Source: Alloyangia mangrovi (lineage in GTDB: Bacteria > Pseudomonadota > Alphaproteobacteria > Rhodobacterales > Rhodobacteraceae). Taken from it: a DNA stretch of 64,000 nucleotides. Every line of letters begins with the position of its first letter. Position 1 is the first letter of the stretch. Under the pieces are notes generated by a model. It worked only from the letters and a program-made list of their open reading frames with translations. It searched no databases and had not been told where the DNA came from. The DNA is taken from the NCBI RefSeq assembly GCF_002300555.2, contig NZ_NTHN02000003.1, forward strand, positions 1-64,000, given 5' to 3'. Of this stretch, positions 26,771 through 40,845 are shown one piece after another. Made by a program: the position numbers and the translations under genes.

Positions 26771-27017
26771 CTCCTTCGGATTACGTCATGATTCGGCGTC
26801 TTGGGAAGTCGCGTGCGCGCATTTGCCTAGGATTACCGCAACGGAAGGCAAGGCCAGGCGGCGTTTTCGTAACGTCATGGGCAAGATTATGACCAATTCT
26901 ACGCAGTGCTGGGTATTTCGCTTGCGCAATAATCTGTCCTAGGGTGCTCGAACCGTAACGATCCGCGCCGGAACGGAGGAGACGTCGAGGCGCAGAATAA
27001 TCTATGGGAGGATTTAC

Positions 27018-28103
27018 ATGGATCGTCGTTCTTTTCTGAGGGCTTCCACCGCAGGTGGCGCAGCCGCTGCTGCAACCGCGCTCGCCGCTCCGGCGATCGC
27101 GCAGGGCCGCCGCACCCTCACCCTCGTGACCACCTGGGGCCGTGGCCTCGCCGGTGTGCATGACAGCGCGCAGTATTGCGCCGACCAGATCACCGCGGCC
27201 ACCGATGGCGAGCTGACCGTCGAGCTGAAGGCCGCGGGCGAACTCGTCGGTGCCTTCGAGGTCTTCGACGCCGTTTCCGCGGGCCAGGCCGACATGTACC
27301 ATGGCGTGGACTATTACTTCCTCGGCCAGCACCCGGCGCTGTCGTTCTTCAGCCAGGTGCCGTTCGGCATGAACTTCATGGAATATTCCAACTGGATCTA
27401 CCATGACGGCGGCAACGAGCTCGCAGACGAGCTCTACTCGATCTTCGGCCTGAAAGCCTTCGCGGCCGGCAACACCGGCCCGCAGTCGGGCGGCTGGTTC
27501 AAGAAAGAGATCAACTCGCCGGAAGATTTCCAGGGCCTGAAGTTCCGCATGCCCGGCCAGGGTGGCCAGGTGCTCGGCAAGCTCGGTGCCTCGGTGCAGA
27601 ACCTTCCGGGTGCGGAAGTGTACCAGGCGCTGTCGTCGGGTGCGATCGACGGCACCGAGTGGATCGGTCCCTGGGCGGACGAGAAGGCCGGTTTCCAGGA
27701 AATCACCAAGACCTACTACACCGCAGGCTTCCACGAGCCGGGTCCGAACCTGAACCTGACCATGAACCTCGAGGTCTTCGAAAGCCTGACCCCGACGCAG
27801 CAGAAGATCGTCGAGCAGGTGGCGCGCGCGTCCAACCTCTGGACCATGTCGCTGTTCATGGCCAACAACTCGGCAGCCCTGCAGCGTCTGCAGTCCGGCG
27901 GCGTCAAGCTCGTCGAATTCCCCGACAGCGTCTGGGACGCCTTCGGCGCCGCGGCCAAGGAAGTGGTCGAGGAGCCCATGGCCGACGAGATCTACAAGAA
28001 GTGCTACGACAGCTACTACGCGTCGCTGAAGTCCTCCGCACAGTGGATCAGCCGCTCGGAAGGCGCCTTCTCGGCCCAGCGTAACCGCGTCATGGGTCTC
28101 TGA
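27018..28103 (+). CDS. TRAP transporter substrate-binding protein, TakP/DctP type
   Basis: 361 residues. The N terminus MDRRSFLRASTAGG is a twin-arginine (RRSFLR) leader ending in APAIAQG, so the protein is probably exported folded. The body matches the TakP branch: QVPFGMNFMEYSNWIYHDGG, SGGWFKKEINSPEDFQGLKF (with the ligand-carboxylate Arg expected in FRMPG), and EWIGPWADEKAGF. TakP binds pyruvate and other 2-oxo acids with sodium, so a monocarboxylate or 2-oxo acid is the best guess. It begins the takPQM-like operon. Confidence 0.9.
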   Translation: MDRRSFLRASTAGGAAAAATALAAPAIAQGRRTLTLVTTWGRGLAGVHDSAQYCADQITAATDGELTVELKAAGELVGAFEVFDAVSAGQADMYHGVDYYFLGQHPALSFFSQVPFGMNFMEYSNWIYHDGGNELADELYSIFGLKAFAAGNTGPQSGGWFKKEINSPEDFQGLKFRMPGQGGQVLGKLGASVQNLPGAEVYQALSSGAIDGTEWIGPWADEKAGFQEITKTYYTAGFHEPGPNLNLTMNLEVFESLTPTQQKIVEQVARASNLWTMSLFMANNSAALQRLQSGGVKLVEFPDSVWDAFGAAAKEVVEEPMADEIYKKCYDSYYASLKSSAQWISRSEGAFSAQRNRVMGL

Positions 28104-28124
28104 TCCGACATAGCGCGCGTCTGT

Positions 28125-28147
28125 CGCCCCCGCGGTTCGCGGGGGCG
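28125..28147 (+). terminator. Strong stem-loop between binding protein and DctQ
   Basis: CGCCCCCGCG and CGCGGGGGCG form a 10-bp stem with a 3-base loop, 21 bases after the binding-protein stop. No T run follows. It is the usual kind of structure that stabilises or partly terminates the message so that the binding protein is made in excess over the membrane subunits. Confidence 0.6.
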
Positions 28148-28246
28148 CAACTGCTTTGAAGATACCGCCCTGTCCCGACCTGCAGGAGACTCCAGCCGGG
28201 CAGGGCACCCAACAAGACCAACAAGAGACATAAGGGGGCACAGGTC

Positions 28247-29176
28247 ATGGAAGAGACAGCCTCGGGTGGGGCATTCGGTGCGATACTGGATGGCCTGACC
28301 TGGTTCTTCGGCAATATCGCCATGTCCTTCTGGAACCTCGGCTACGCTGTGACACATCCGTCGAGCTGGCTGAACTGGACGGACAACGAGGCGGTGATGC
28401 GCTTCGTCTATTACGGCGCATCGGTGGAATTGCTGTTCGTGGTGCTGACCGCCTTCCTGGTGCTCACCGCGATCGGCATGTGGCGCCACAGCTTCATGTG
28501 GGGGCTGGTGCGCGGGCTCGAGGGCTTCCACAACACCGTGGGGCGCATCGCGGCCTGGGCCGGCCTGATCATGGTCCTGCAGCAGGTGATCATCATCCTC
28601 GTGCAGCGGGTCTTTGCCCGTCCTGATCTGTCGTTCGGCTTCGGTGTCCCGGTGACCTTCGACGTCAGCTGGTGGTCCGAGGAACTCAAGCTCTACAACG
28701 CAATCGTGGTGGCGCTCTGCCTCGCCTACACCTTCGTGCAGGGCGGGCATGTGCGCGTCGACCTGGTCTATGCGCCGGTGAGCTACCGGACCAAGAAGAT
28801 CATCGACATGTTCGGCAGCCTGTTCTTCATGATGCCGATGGCGGCGCTGGTCTGGCTCTATTCCTGGTACTTCCTGTGGCGCCACCTGATCGTGCCCAAG
28901 CCCTCGGCCTCGGAAGGCCTCGAGCGGCTGGTCATGAAGGCGCGCGCGCTGAAGTGGAACGTCGAGACCATCGGCTTCAGCCCCAACGGCTTCTCGGCCT
29001 ACTTCCTGTTCAAGATCCTGATCGTGCTGATGTGCGGCTTCATCTTCCTGCAGGGGGTCTGCTTCTTCTGGCGCTCCTATCTCGAATGGCGGGAAGGCCC
29101 GGAGAGCGAAGGCAAATATCACGATCACGACAAGGTCGAAGCGGGCGAAGAAGCCTACGACCACGCGGAATTCTGA
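28247..29176 (+). CDS. TRAP transporter small permease subunit (DctQ-like, long form)
   Basis: 309 residues, about twice the usual DctQ. Hydrophobic helices are visible at VVLTAFLVLTAIGMW, AAWAGLIMVLQQVIIILVQR, NAIVVALCLAYTFVQGGHVR, IDMFGSLFFMMPMAALVWLY and FKILIVLMCGFIFLQGVCFF. The segment VQGGHVRVDLVYAPVSYR is the conserved DctQ signature. An extra loop of about 60 residues sits before the last helix. It pairs with the large subunit 15 bases downstream. Confidence 0.88.
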   Translation: MEETASGGAFGAILDGLTWFFGNIAMSFWNLGYAVTHPSSWLNWTDNEAVMRFVYYGASVELLFVVLTAFLVLTAIGMWRHSFMWGLVRGLEGFHNTVGRIAAWAGLIMVLQQVIIILVQRVFARPDLSFGFGVPVTFDVSWWSEELKLYNAIVVALCLAYTFVQGGHVRVDLVYAPVSYRTKKIIDMFGSLFFMMPMAALVWLYSWYFLWRHLIVPKPSASEGLERLVMKARALKWNVETIGFSPNGFSAYFLFKILIVLMCGFIFLQGVCFFWRSYLEWREGPESEGKYHDHDKVEAGEEAYDHAEF

Positions 29177-29191
29177 GAGGGACATAGGTAA

Positions 29192-31546
29192 ATGCTATTC
29201 GGACTCGATGGCGTCGAGATCGGCCTGATCATCGTCTTTCTCACGCTTTTCTCGGCGATCCTCTCCGGCTTCCCGGTGGCCTTTGCCATCGGCGGGGCGG
29301 GGGTGATCTCCTTCTTCATCATCGCGGCGCTCGACAGCGCCGGCCTGCTCGTGCACCAGGCCATCGACACCGGCTCCGAAGCCTATCGGACGCTGGTCGC
29401 AAGCGGCGTGCGCGAGGACGCCATTTCCATCTTCCGCTACCCGGACCTGCCACGCTACGCGATGCCGGTCTTCGAACGCGGCTGGGAAGTGGCGCTGGAC
29501 CGCAACGTGTCGTTCATCGTCAACCGCATCAACGAGCGGGTCATCGCCGGCCAGTCCATCGAGACGCTGCTCGCGGTGCTGATGTTCGTGATGATGGGCA
29601 TCGTGCTGGAACGCTCGAAGATCGCCAACGACCTGCTGACCACCATGGCGCGCGTCTTCGGACCGCTGCCGGGCGGCCTTGCCGTGTCGATCGTGGTCGT
29701 GGGCGCCTTCCTCGCGGCCTCCACCGGTATCGTCGGCGCAACCGTGGTGACCATGGGCCTGCTGGCCCTGCCGACCATGCTGCGCAACAACTACTCGCCC
29801 GAGCTGGCGACCGGCGTCATCGCCGCGTCGGGCACGCTGGGGCAGATCATCCCGCCGTCGATCGTGATCGTTCTGCTCGGCACCCTGGCCGGCGACCTCT
29901 ATGCCACTGCCCAGGAAGACCGCGCGCAGCTCGCAGGCTGCACCGACGCGCTGACCCTGCTGGGTGAGCCGGCGGTGGTTTCCGTGGGCACGCTGTTCCA
30001 GGCGGCCATGCTGCCGGGCATCCTGCTGGCGGTGCTCTACGGGCTTTATGCCTTCGGCTTTGCCATGTTCCGTCCGCAATCGGCCCCGCCGGTGCAGTTC
30101 GGTCCGGGCAGCGGCGAGCCGGTCACCCGCGGTGAAGCCTTCACCTGGTACCTCGGTGTTCCGGCGCTGCTGGTCGTCGGCACCATCGTGCTGGGCCAGG
30201 TTGGCCTCGTGGGCACGCAGTCGACCCATATCGACAGCTACTCCGACAGCGGCCAGATGGCGTCGCTGCGCACCAACGTCGGCGAAGACTGCAAGGCGGC
30301 GATGATCGACCTGCACGGCCAAGCGGCCTGGGACAAGGCGGTTGCCGAGCAGAAGGTCATCGACGAGGCCGGCGGTGTCGAGCAGTCGCACAAGCTGAGC
30401 GCCGAGGAGATCGAGGCCCTGCGTACCGCCAAGATCGCCAATGCCGCGCCGATCGGCACCGGCCTCGCGGTGATCGCGGTCCTGCTCGGGATCGTGCTGG
30501 CCTGGGCGCGGGCGGTCTCGCCGTCCTCCGATCCGAAGCCGCTGCTCATCGGCGCGGGCGGGATCGCGCTCGGCCTGCTGGTCGACGTGCTCTTCATCCA
30601 TCCCAACACCTCGCCGCTGGCGACGGTGATGATGATGCTGATCCCCTGGGCAATCTCCTTCTGGGGCGCGGGCAAGGCGGCAGCGCGTCTGGCGCACAAC
30701 GATCTCATCCGCGTGGTCTTCCCTCCGCTGGTGCTGATCGTCGCGGTGCTGGGCTCGATCCTCGGTGGCATCACCAACCCGACGCCCGCCGCGGCGCTCG
30801 GCGCGGCCGGTGCCATCATGCTCGCGGCCTACCGCAAGCTGAACGAGGACGGCCGGTCGCCGAAGATCATCCTGATGTCGACCTTCGCGGTCGCGATCAT
30901 GATCCTCATCGGGATGAACTTCGACCTGCGTGTCGGCACCGAGGGCGCCAACTACGAGACATGGATCGCCTTCATGGTGGCGCAGGCCGCGTATCTCTAC
31001 GCGCTCTTCGGCCTGCTCTTTGCCTGCTGGGTGCTGTTCAAGGCAGGGGTTCTGACCCCGGCGGTGCGCGAGACGGCGAAGGTGACCTCGATGGTCTTCA
31101 CCATCCTCGTGGCCTCGCAGCTGCTGAACCTCGTGGTGATCTCCTTCGGCGGCGAGCACTACATCCAGAGCTTCCTGAAAAGCTTCGATGACGAGCACAA
31201 GGTCTTCCTGATCGTCATGCTGGTGCTGTTCATCCTGGGCTTCGTGCTCGACTTCCTCGAGATCATCTACATCGTGGTTCCGATCGTGGGCCCGGTGATC
31301 TACGGCGGCAGCTTCGATCCGAAGTGGGTGACCATCATGATCGCGGTCAACCTGCAGACCTCGTTCCTCACGCCGCCCTTCGGCTTCGCGCTGTTCTACC
31401 TGCGCGGCGTGGCCCCGGCCTCGGTGACCACCGGGCACATCTACCGCGGGGTGATCCCCTTCGTGCTGATCCAGGTGGCAGGGCTTGCGCTGCTGTGGTT
31501 CGCACCGGGTATCGTGACGATCGTGCCGGACCTGATCCCGAACTGA
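29192..31546 (+). CDS. TRAP transporter large permease subunit (DctM-like, enlarged)
   Basis: 784 residues, against about 430 for an ordinary DctM. The conserved TRAP permease halves are visible: FLAASTGIVGATVVTMGLLA and GTLGQIIPPSIVIVLLG in the first, GGITNPTPAAALGAAGAIML and LQTSFLTPPFGFALFYLRGV in the second. Between them is an insert from roughly residue 245 to 520 with four extra hydrophobic helices and a soluble charged stretch (EEIEALRTAKIANA). A second insert lies near residues 50-110. The enlarged form occurs in the TakM/FcbT3 branch and agrees with the TakP-like binding protein. Confidence 0.9.
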   Translation: MLFGLDGVEIGLIIVFLTLFSAILSGFPVAFAIGGAGVISFFIIAALDSAGLLVHQAIDTGSEAYRTLVASGVREDAISIFRYPDLPRYAMPVFERGWEVALDRNVSFIVNRINERVIAGQSIETLLAVLMFVMMGIVLERSKIANDLLTTMARVFGPLPGGLAVSIVVVGAFLAASTGIVGATVVTMGLLALPTMLRNNYSPELATGVIAASGTLGQIIPPSIVIVLLGTLAGDLYATAQEDRAQLAGCTDALTLLGEPAVVSVGTLFQAAMLPGILLAVLYGLYAFGFAMFRPQSAPPVQFGPGSGEPVTRGEAFTWYLGVPALLVVGTIVLGQVGLVGTQSTHIDSYSDSGQMASLRTNVGEDCKAAMIDLHGQAAWDKAVAEQKVIDEAGGVEQSHKLSAEEIEALRTAKIANAAPIGTGLAVIAVLLGIVLAWARAVSPSSDPKPLLIGAGGIALGLLVDVLFIHPNTSPLATVMMMLIPWAISFWGAGKAAARLAHNDLIRVVFPPLVLIVAVLGSILGGITNPTPAAALGAAGAIMLAAYRKLNEDGRSPKIILMSTFAVAIMILIGMNFDLRVGTEGANYETWIAFMVAQAAYLYALFGLLFACWVLFKAGVLTPAVRETAKVTSMVFTILVASQLLNLVVISFGGEHYIQSFLKSFDDEHKVFLIVMLVLFILGFVLDFLEIIYIVVPIVGPVIYGGSFDPKWVTIMIAVNLQTSFLTPPFGFALFYLRGVAPASVTTGHIYRGVIPFVLIQVAGLALLWFAPGIVTIVPDLIPN

Positions 31547-31570
31547 TCGGATTGGCATGAAAGAGAAGGG

Positions 31571-31597
31571 GGCGGGCCAATTGGTCCGCCCCATTTC
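31571..31597 (+). terminator. Hairpin after the TRAP operon
   Basis: GGCGGGCC-AATT-GGTCCGCC (31571-31590), with one G-T pair, is followed by CCATTTCG, 24 bases beyond the dctM-like stop. A plausible, modest intrinsic terminator. Confidence 0.6.
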
Positions 31598-31649
31598 GTT
31601 CGGGACGGGGAAATCTCTGCGAAGGCTCTTGCTGACGCTTGAGCCGGCT

Positions 31650-31673
31650 TCATGATAACGATGATTATTATGA
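31650..31673. promoter_or_regulatory. Imperfect palindrome upstream of metH (candidate operator)
   Basis: TCATGATAA and TTATTATGA flank CGATGA; eight of nine arm positions are complementary. It is a conspicuous AT-rich island 73 bases before the metH start. Methionine-cycle genes in proteobacteria are often controlled by ArsR-type SahR or by riboswitches. No known riboswitch pattern is evident here, so an operator is more likely. The identity of the regulator is a guess. Confidence 0.45.
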
Positions 31674-31745
31674 GATGGCCTTCAGCGCCCCGGATCGCTA
31701 GAGACGGCGCAACCAATGCCTGCCACCTCTGGCCCGGAGTCCGTC

Positions 31746-35516
<3,771 letters not shown>

Positions 35517-35555
35517 GCGAGGCAAGCCCGGCGCTTTCCAGACGGTCCAATAGAC

Positions 35556-35588
35556 AAGGCCGCCGCGATCTCTCGCGGCGGCCTTTTT
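35556..35588 (+). terminator. Intrinsic terminator of metH
   Basis: GGCCGCCGCGA (35558-35568) and TCGCGGCGGCC (35573-35583) form a perfect 11-bp stem with a 4-base loop, followed directly by TTTTT. It lies 41 bases after the metH stop. Confidence 0.9.
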
Positions 35589-35609
35589 CATTTCCGTGAG
35601 AGGGCGCCC

Positions 35610-36688
35610 TCAGACCTCGACTTCGACCTTGCCGATCGGGTGCGAGCAGCAGGCCAGCACGTAGCCCTCGGCGATGTCGTCCTCGGTGATGCCGCCGTTA
35701 TGCACCATGTGCACCTGGCCGGACTTTTTCTTGATCTTGCACGTGCCGCAGACGCCGAAGGTGCAGCCCGAGGGAATGTTGAGCCCGGCCGCCCGCGCGG
35801 TGGCGAGGATGGTGTCGGTCTCCTTGCAGGTCTGGACAATGCCCGAGTCGAGGAAGCTGACCTCGGCCTTCGCGTCCTCGGGCACCACATCGCCCTCGGT
35901 TGCGTCGCGGTCTTCTTCCTCAAGCGAGGGCTGGAAGCTCTCCTGATGGTAGTGATCCATGTCGAAGCCGAGGCCGGCCAGCGCATCGCGCACCGCCTGC
36001 ATGAAGGGCTCGGGGCCGCAGCAGAACACCTCGCGCTCGAGGTAGTCGGGCGCCGTCAGGCCCAGCATGAGCTGGTTGAACATGCCCTTGTAGCCGGTCC
36101 AAGGCTGGAAGCGGTCGCCTTCCTCGACCACCCAGCGCAGCTCGATCCCGTCGATGCGGCTGGCGATATGCTCGAGCCGCTCGCGGAACACGATGTCAGA
36201 CGGGCGCTTGGCGCAGTTCACGAAGACCACGTCGGGGATGCGGCCGAGGTCGTACATGTAGGTGACCATCGACATCATCGGGGTGATGCCCGAGCCTGCC
36301 GAGATGAAGAGGAACTTCTCGGCCGGGTGGTGATGCGAGGTGAAATGCCCCGCCGGGCCAAGCGCCTTGATCCGCATTCCGGGGCGCAGGTTGTCGAGCA
36401 TCCAGCGCGTGCCGATCGAATTCGGCTGCGCCTTCACCGTGACGGTGATCGACAGCGGCCGCGAGGGCGAGGAGGAGATCGTGTAGGTCCGGTAGAGCGG
36501 CCCGCCCGGCACCGGTAGCTCAAGCGTGACGAACTGGCCGGGCAGGTAGGCGAACAGCGCACCCGAGGGGGCAACGAAGCAGAAGGTGCAGACGTTCGGC
36601 GCCTCTGGGATGACCGAGACGCATTCGAGCATCTCGGCATCGTTCCAGTAGCGCACGGCGGCGGAGGGCAGGGAACTCGTCGCCGCCA

Positions 36689-36689
<1 letters not shown>
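35610..36689 (-). CDS. gbcB: Glycine betaine monooxygenase, reductase subunit
   Basis: 359 residues. An FAD-binding ferredoxin-reductase domain (GPLYRTYTISSSPS) and NAD domain (FLFISAGSGITPMMSM, CCGPEPFM) are followed by a C-terminal plant-type [2Fe-2S] ferredoxin with CTFGVCGTCK. It passes electrons from NADH to the Rieske subunit GbcA. The start is the ATG at 36689, sharing a base with the TAA of gbcA, so translation is coupled. Together they demethylate glycine betaine to dimethylglycine and formaldehyde. Confidence 0.92.
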
Positions 36690-37923
<1,234 letters not shown>

Positions 37924-38422
37924 GGCCGAACTCCGTAGGCCGGGCGCGGGGCCCGTGCGGGTCTCATGCGGAGAAGCGGTCGGCGCGCGGCCTCTCCTCC
38001 ACGGTGGTGCGTCCCGCCGGTCCGGTCCGTCGGCGCCTTGAAAACGCGTCGCGAAAGCCGGGCCGGATCGGGCGATCTACGGCAAGGAATATCCTGCCCG
38101 CGACGATTCTGAGGGCTGGATGCGACATGGTGCGTTTCGAAACAGACTTGCCGCACAATTCGCTAAGGTGGTGTTTCTGCATTGCGGCAGGGGCTGCCCG
38201 GAAATGCGGCAGAGTTGAATCGTTTTCCTGTGAGGGCAGGGTGTTGCCGGGGTGGTCCAAGGGGCTGCGCGCGCAGCGGGGGCGCGGACCATGCCCGGGA
38301 TCACGCCCTGGCCGGGCGCGAGGGAATCCCGCCCGGCCAGAGCGCGCGCGGCGTTCCGTCCCCGGAGTGGACCGCCGCATGACAAGGGCCGGCCCGCGGG
38401 GCGCGGGACCGCCCGGTGCGGA
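37924..38422. other. Non-coding stretch between gbcA and the ThDP enzyme gene
   Basis: No convincing gene. It must hold the gbcA promoter (minus strand, right of 37923). A perfect 11-bp stem, CTGGCCGGGCG (38308-38318) with CGCCCGGCCAG (38330-38340), lies 82 bases after the ThDP gene stop and may be its terminator, although no T run follows. The segment around 38100-38220 is less GC-rich than the rest and is the best place to seek the promoter. Confidence 0.5.
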
Positions 38423-40054
38423 TCAGATGCGCATGCGCGGCACGTCGTTCGGATCGAGCCGCAGCTCGATGAGCAGCGGGCGGTCGCGGGTCTCGATGGC
38501 ATCGATGGCAGCCTGCAGCTCGTCGTCAGAACGCACGAGGATGCCCTTGCCGCCGAGCGAGGTCGCCACCTCGGCAAAGCACGGCCAGTCGAACTGCGTG
38601 AGGCCCGGGTCCATCTTGCGGTCGATGAACTGAATGTGCTCGGCGCCATAGGCGCTGTCGTTGCAGAGGATCACCACCATGTCCTGCTTGAGCCGCACCG
38701 CGGTGTTGAACTCGCCGAGGCCGCCCATCATGAAGCCGCCGTCGCCGGAGAAAAGCACCACCGGCCGGTCGGGCTCGGCCACGGCGGCACCGATCGCCTC
38801 CTGCAGACCGAGCCCGATGGAGCCGAAGTTGGCGGTTACCACGAAGCTGCGCGGGTCGGGCGCCGAGATGCGGCACCAGACCTCGGTCATGAATCGCCCG
38901 CCGTCGGTGACGAGGATGCGGTCCTCGGGCAGGGCCTTTTCCAGCCGCTCGAGCGCTTCCACGTAGTTCACGCTCTCCTCGGGGGTCTTGTTGGTGCGTG
39001 CGGGCGGGTGGCGGCGCAGCTCCTCGCCGTTCAGCTCGGCGGTGAAGCGGCTGCCGGGGATCTCGGCCTCGTCCAGCCAGTGCACGAAGTTGTCGGCGGT
39101 GAGCCCGGCGTCGGCGACCAGCGCGGCGTCGGGATGCACGGTGCGGCCGATGGCGCTGCGGTCACTGTCGATCTGCACCAGCCGCTTGCCCGCCAGCAGC
39201 TTGCCGCGGTCGGTGGTGAAGTCATGCAGCGATGCGCCGAAGCTGATGATGCAGTCGGACTTGCCAATGACGTCATAGGCGCCGGGGGTGCTCAGCGTAC
39301 CGAAGATGTCGATGTCATGCGGGTGTCCGCGGAACAGGCCCTTGGCCTTGAGCGTGGTGGCCAGCGGCGCCTCGAGCCGGTCGGCGAGGCGGATGATCTG
39401 CTCGCGCGCCTCGTAGGCACCGGCCCCCGCGAGGATCATCGGCCGCCGCGCACTGGCGATCATGCCGATCGCCTCGTCAAGCGCCTCGCCCTCGGGCACG
39501 AAGCTGCGGGTCTCGAAGACGCTGAGCACGTAGGGTGAATAGGGCGCCTCCTGCCACATGAACTCGGCGGGCATGTTGAGAACGATGGGGCGACGCTCGA
39601 CCTTGGCGCGGTAGAAGGCGCGGGCGACATCGCGCACCGCGAGCTCGGGCGAGCGCATCTGCTCGAAGCCCGCGCCGGTCGAGAGCACCACGGCCCGCTG
39701 GTCGATGCCCTGAAGGTGGCGCGGGTTCGCCACCGGCGTGTCGCCCGCGAGCAGCACCTTGGGGATCTGCCCGCGCGCGCCCTCGGTCAGGGCGGTGACG
39801 CAGTTGGTCAGGGCCGGGCCGTGGGTGACCGTGGCGACGCCCACCTTGCCGGCCACATGCGCATAGGCCAGCGCCATGAGCACCGAGCTGCCCTCATGCG
39901 CCGCGGGCACGAAGCGGCCGCCGCAGCCGCGCGCGAAATGGTCGGCGATGAAGAGGTTGGCGTCGCCCATCAGGCCGAACATCGTGTCGATCCCGTGGTC
40001 ACGCACCGCCTGCGCGATGGCCTGATGCACATGGGTGGGGCCGGCGTCGAACAT
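38423..40054 (-). CDS. Thiamine-diphosphate-dependent enzyme, IlvB-like, substrate unknown
   Basis: 543 residues with the three-domain ThDP fold. The N-terminal domain has the catalytic Glu in FVPAAHEGSSVLMALAYAHV. A central nucleotide-binding-like domain follows (PMILAGAGAYEAREQIIRLA). The C-terminal Mg-ThDP motif is VVLFSGDGGFMMGGLGEFN (GDG). It is not the housekeeping acetolactate synthase, which is ilvI at 22163. Benzoylformate or oxalyl-CoA decarboxylase-like, sulfoacetaldehyde acetyltransferase-like or 2-oxo acid decarboxylase activities are all possible; I cannot choose. It is divergent from an Lrp/AsnC regulator that probably controls it. Confidence 0.82.
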   Translation of the reverse strand: MFDAGPTHVHQAIAQAVRDHGIDTMFGLMGDANLFIADHFARGCGGRFVPAAHEGSSVLMALAYAHVAGKVGVATVTHGPALTNCVTALTEGARGQIPKVLLAGDTPVANPRHLQGIDQRAVVLSTGAGFEQMRSPELAVRDVARAFYRAKVERRPIVLNMPAEFMWQEAPYSPYVLSVFETRSFVPEGEALDEAIGMIASARRPMILAGAGAYEAREQIIRLADRLEAPLATTLKAKGLFRGHPHDIDIFGTLSTPGAYDVIGKSDCIISFGASLHDFTTDRGKLLAGKRLVQIDSDRSAIGRTVHPDAALVADAGLTADNFVHWLDEAEIPGSRFTAELNGEELRRHPPARTNKTPEESVNYVEALERLEKALPEDRILVTDGGRFMTEVWCRISAPDPRSFVVTANFGSIGLGLQEAIGAAVAEPDRPVVLFSGDGGFMMGGLGEFNTAVRLKQDMVVILCNDSAYGAEHIQFIDRKMDPGLTQFDWPCFAEVATSLGGKGILVRSDDELQAAIDAIETRDRPLLIELRLDPNDVPRMRI

Positions 40055-40110
40055 CTTCTAACTCCCTTTTGTCCTCGAGATCAGGATAGCGCGGCAGCGC
40101 TGCACGAGGT

Positions 40111-40195
40111 GTGCAATTGCATGCAGTGGGAGGATCAGGTATGCATTGTTTCGCTCAGTATATGCCCAATGATGCGCGAAACATGCATTCAATTG
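40111..40195. promoter_or_regulatory. Operator-like repeats between ThDP enzyme and Lrp-type gene
   Basis: The palindrome TGCAATTGCA (40112-40121) runs into ATGCA. Further ATGCATT copies lie at 40141-40147 and 40183-40189, the latter followed by CAATTGCC. Spaced, partly palindromic boxes in a divergent promoter are typical of Lrp/AsnC octamer binding. Confidence 0.5.
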
Positions 40196-40221
40196 CCGAA
40201 ACCCGCGCGAGGTGAACCGAT

Positions 40222-40692
40222 ATGCCGCTCGACCGCTACGACCGCCAAATCCTCGACGCGCTGCAGAAGGACGGGGCGCTCACCAATGCGCAGCTCTCCG
40301 AGCGGGTGAACCTCTCGGCCTCGCAATGCTCGCGTCGCCGCGCCGCGCTCGAGGCCGGCGGTGTGATCGAGGGCTACCGTGCCCGGCTCAATGCCGGAAA
40401 GCTCGGGCTGGGCATCCGTGTCGTCGTGCGGGTCAACCTTCGCACCCACGCCAAGACCGCCGACATGGACTTCTCGGCCTGGGTCGAGCGCCAGCCCGAG
40501 ATCCAGGCGGCGTTTTCGGTCTCGGGCGATGCCGACTACGTGCTTCACGTGCGGGCACGCGATCTGGAGAGCTTCTCGAACTTCCTGCACGAGCGGCTGT
40601 TGCTGCGCCCCGACATCGCGCAGGTGCGCTCGGATTTCGTGCTGAATACGCTGAAGGACAGCGATGCGCTCGACCTGTCGGACCTCAGGTGA
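40222..40692 (+). CDS. Lrp/AsnC-family transcriptional regulator
   Basis: 156 residues. An N-terminal winged helix-turn-helix (LDRYDRQILDALQKDGALTN, AQLSERVNLSASQCSRR) is joined to a RAM/ActR-type ligand domain (DADYVLHVRARDLESFSNFL). Lrp-family proteins sense amino acids. The divergent ThDP enzyme gene, with repeated boxes between, is the likely target. The start is the ATG at 40222. Confidence 0.93.
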   Translation: MPLDRYDRQILDALQKDGALTNAQLSERVNLSASQCSRRRAALEAGGVIEGYRARLNAGKLGLGIRVVVRVNLRTHAKTADMDFSAWVERQPEIQAAFSVSGDADYVLHVRARDLESFSNFLHERLLLRPDIAQVRSDFVLNTLKDSDALDLSDLR

Positions 40693-40845
40693 CCTAGGGG
40701 CTGACCCGCGTGGCTGACCGGAGGTTGACCGGGCGGCGGCCTTTGCGGTTCCAATTTTCTCTGCCAGGATGTAGGAGCGCCGCTTGCGACGCCGGATGAG
40801 CCCGGCGCGCCGGATGCGAGAGCTACAGGCTGCCGGAGGCCCCAC

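Noticed and set aside
29195-31594. 799-codon minus-strand frame across the DctM-like gene
   Set aside because: Antisense shadow of a membrane protein; hydrophilic His/Asp/Glu-rich sequence with no motif.
31547-31745. Possible SAM, SAH or cobalamin riboswitch before metH
   Set aside because: No B12 box or SAM/SAH-type conserved core was seen, only a hairpin terminator and a protein-operator-like palindrome.
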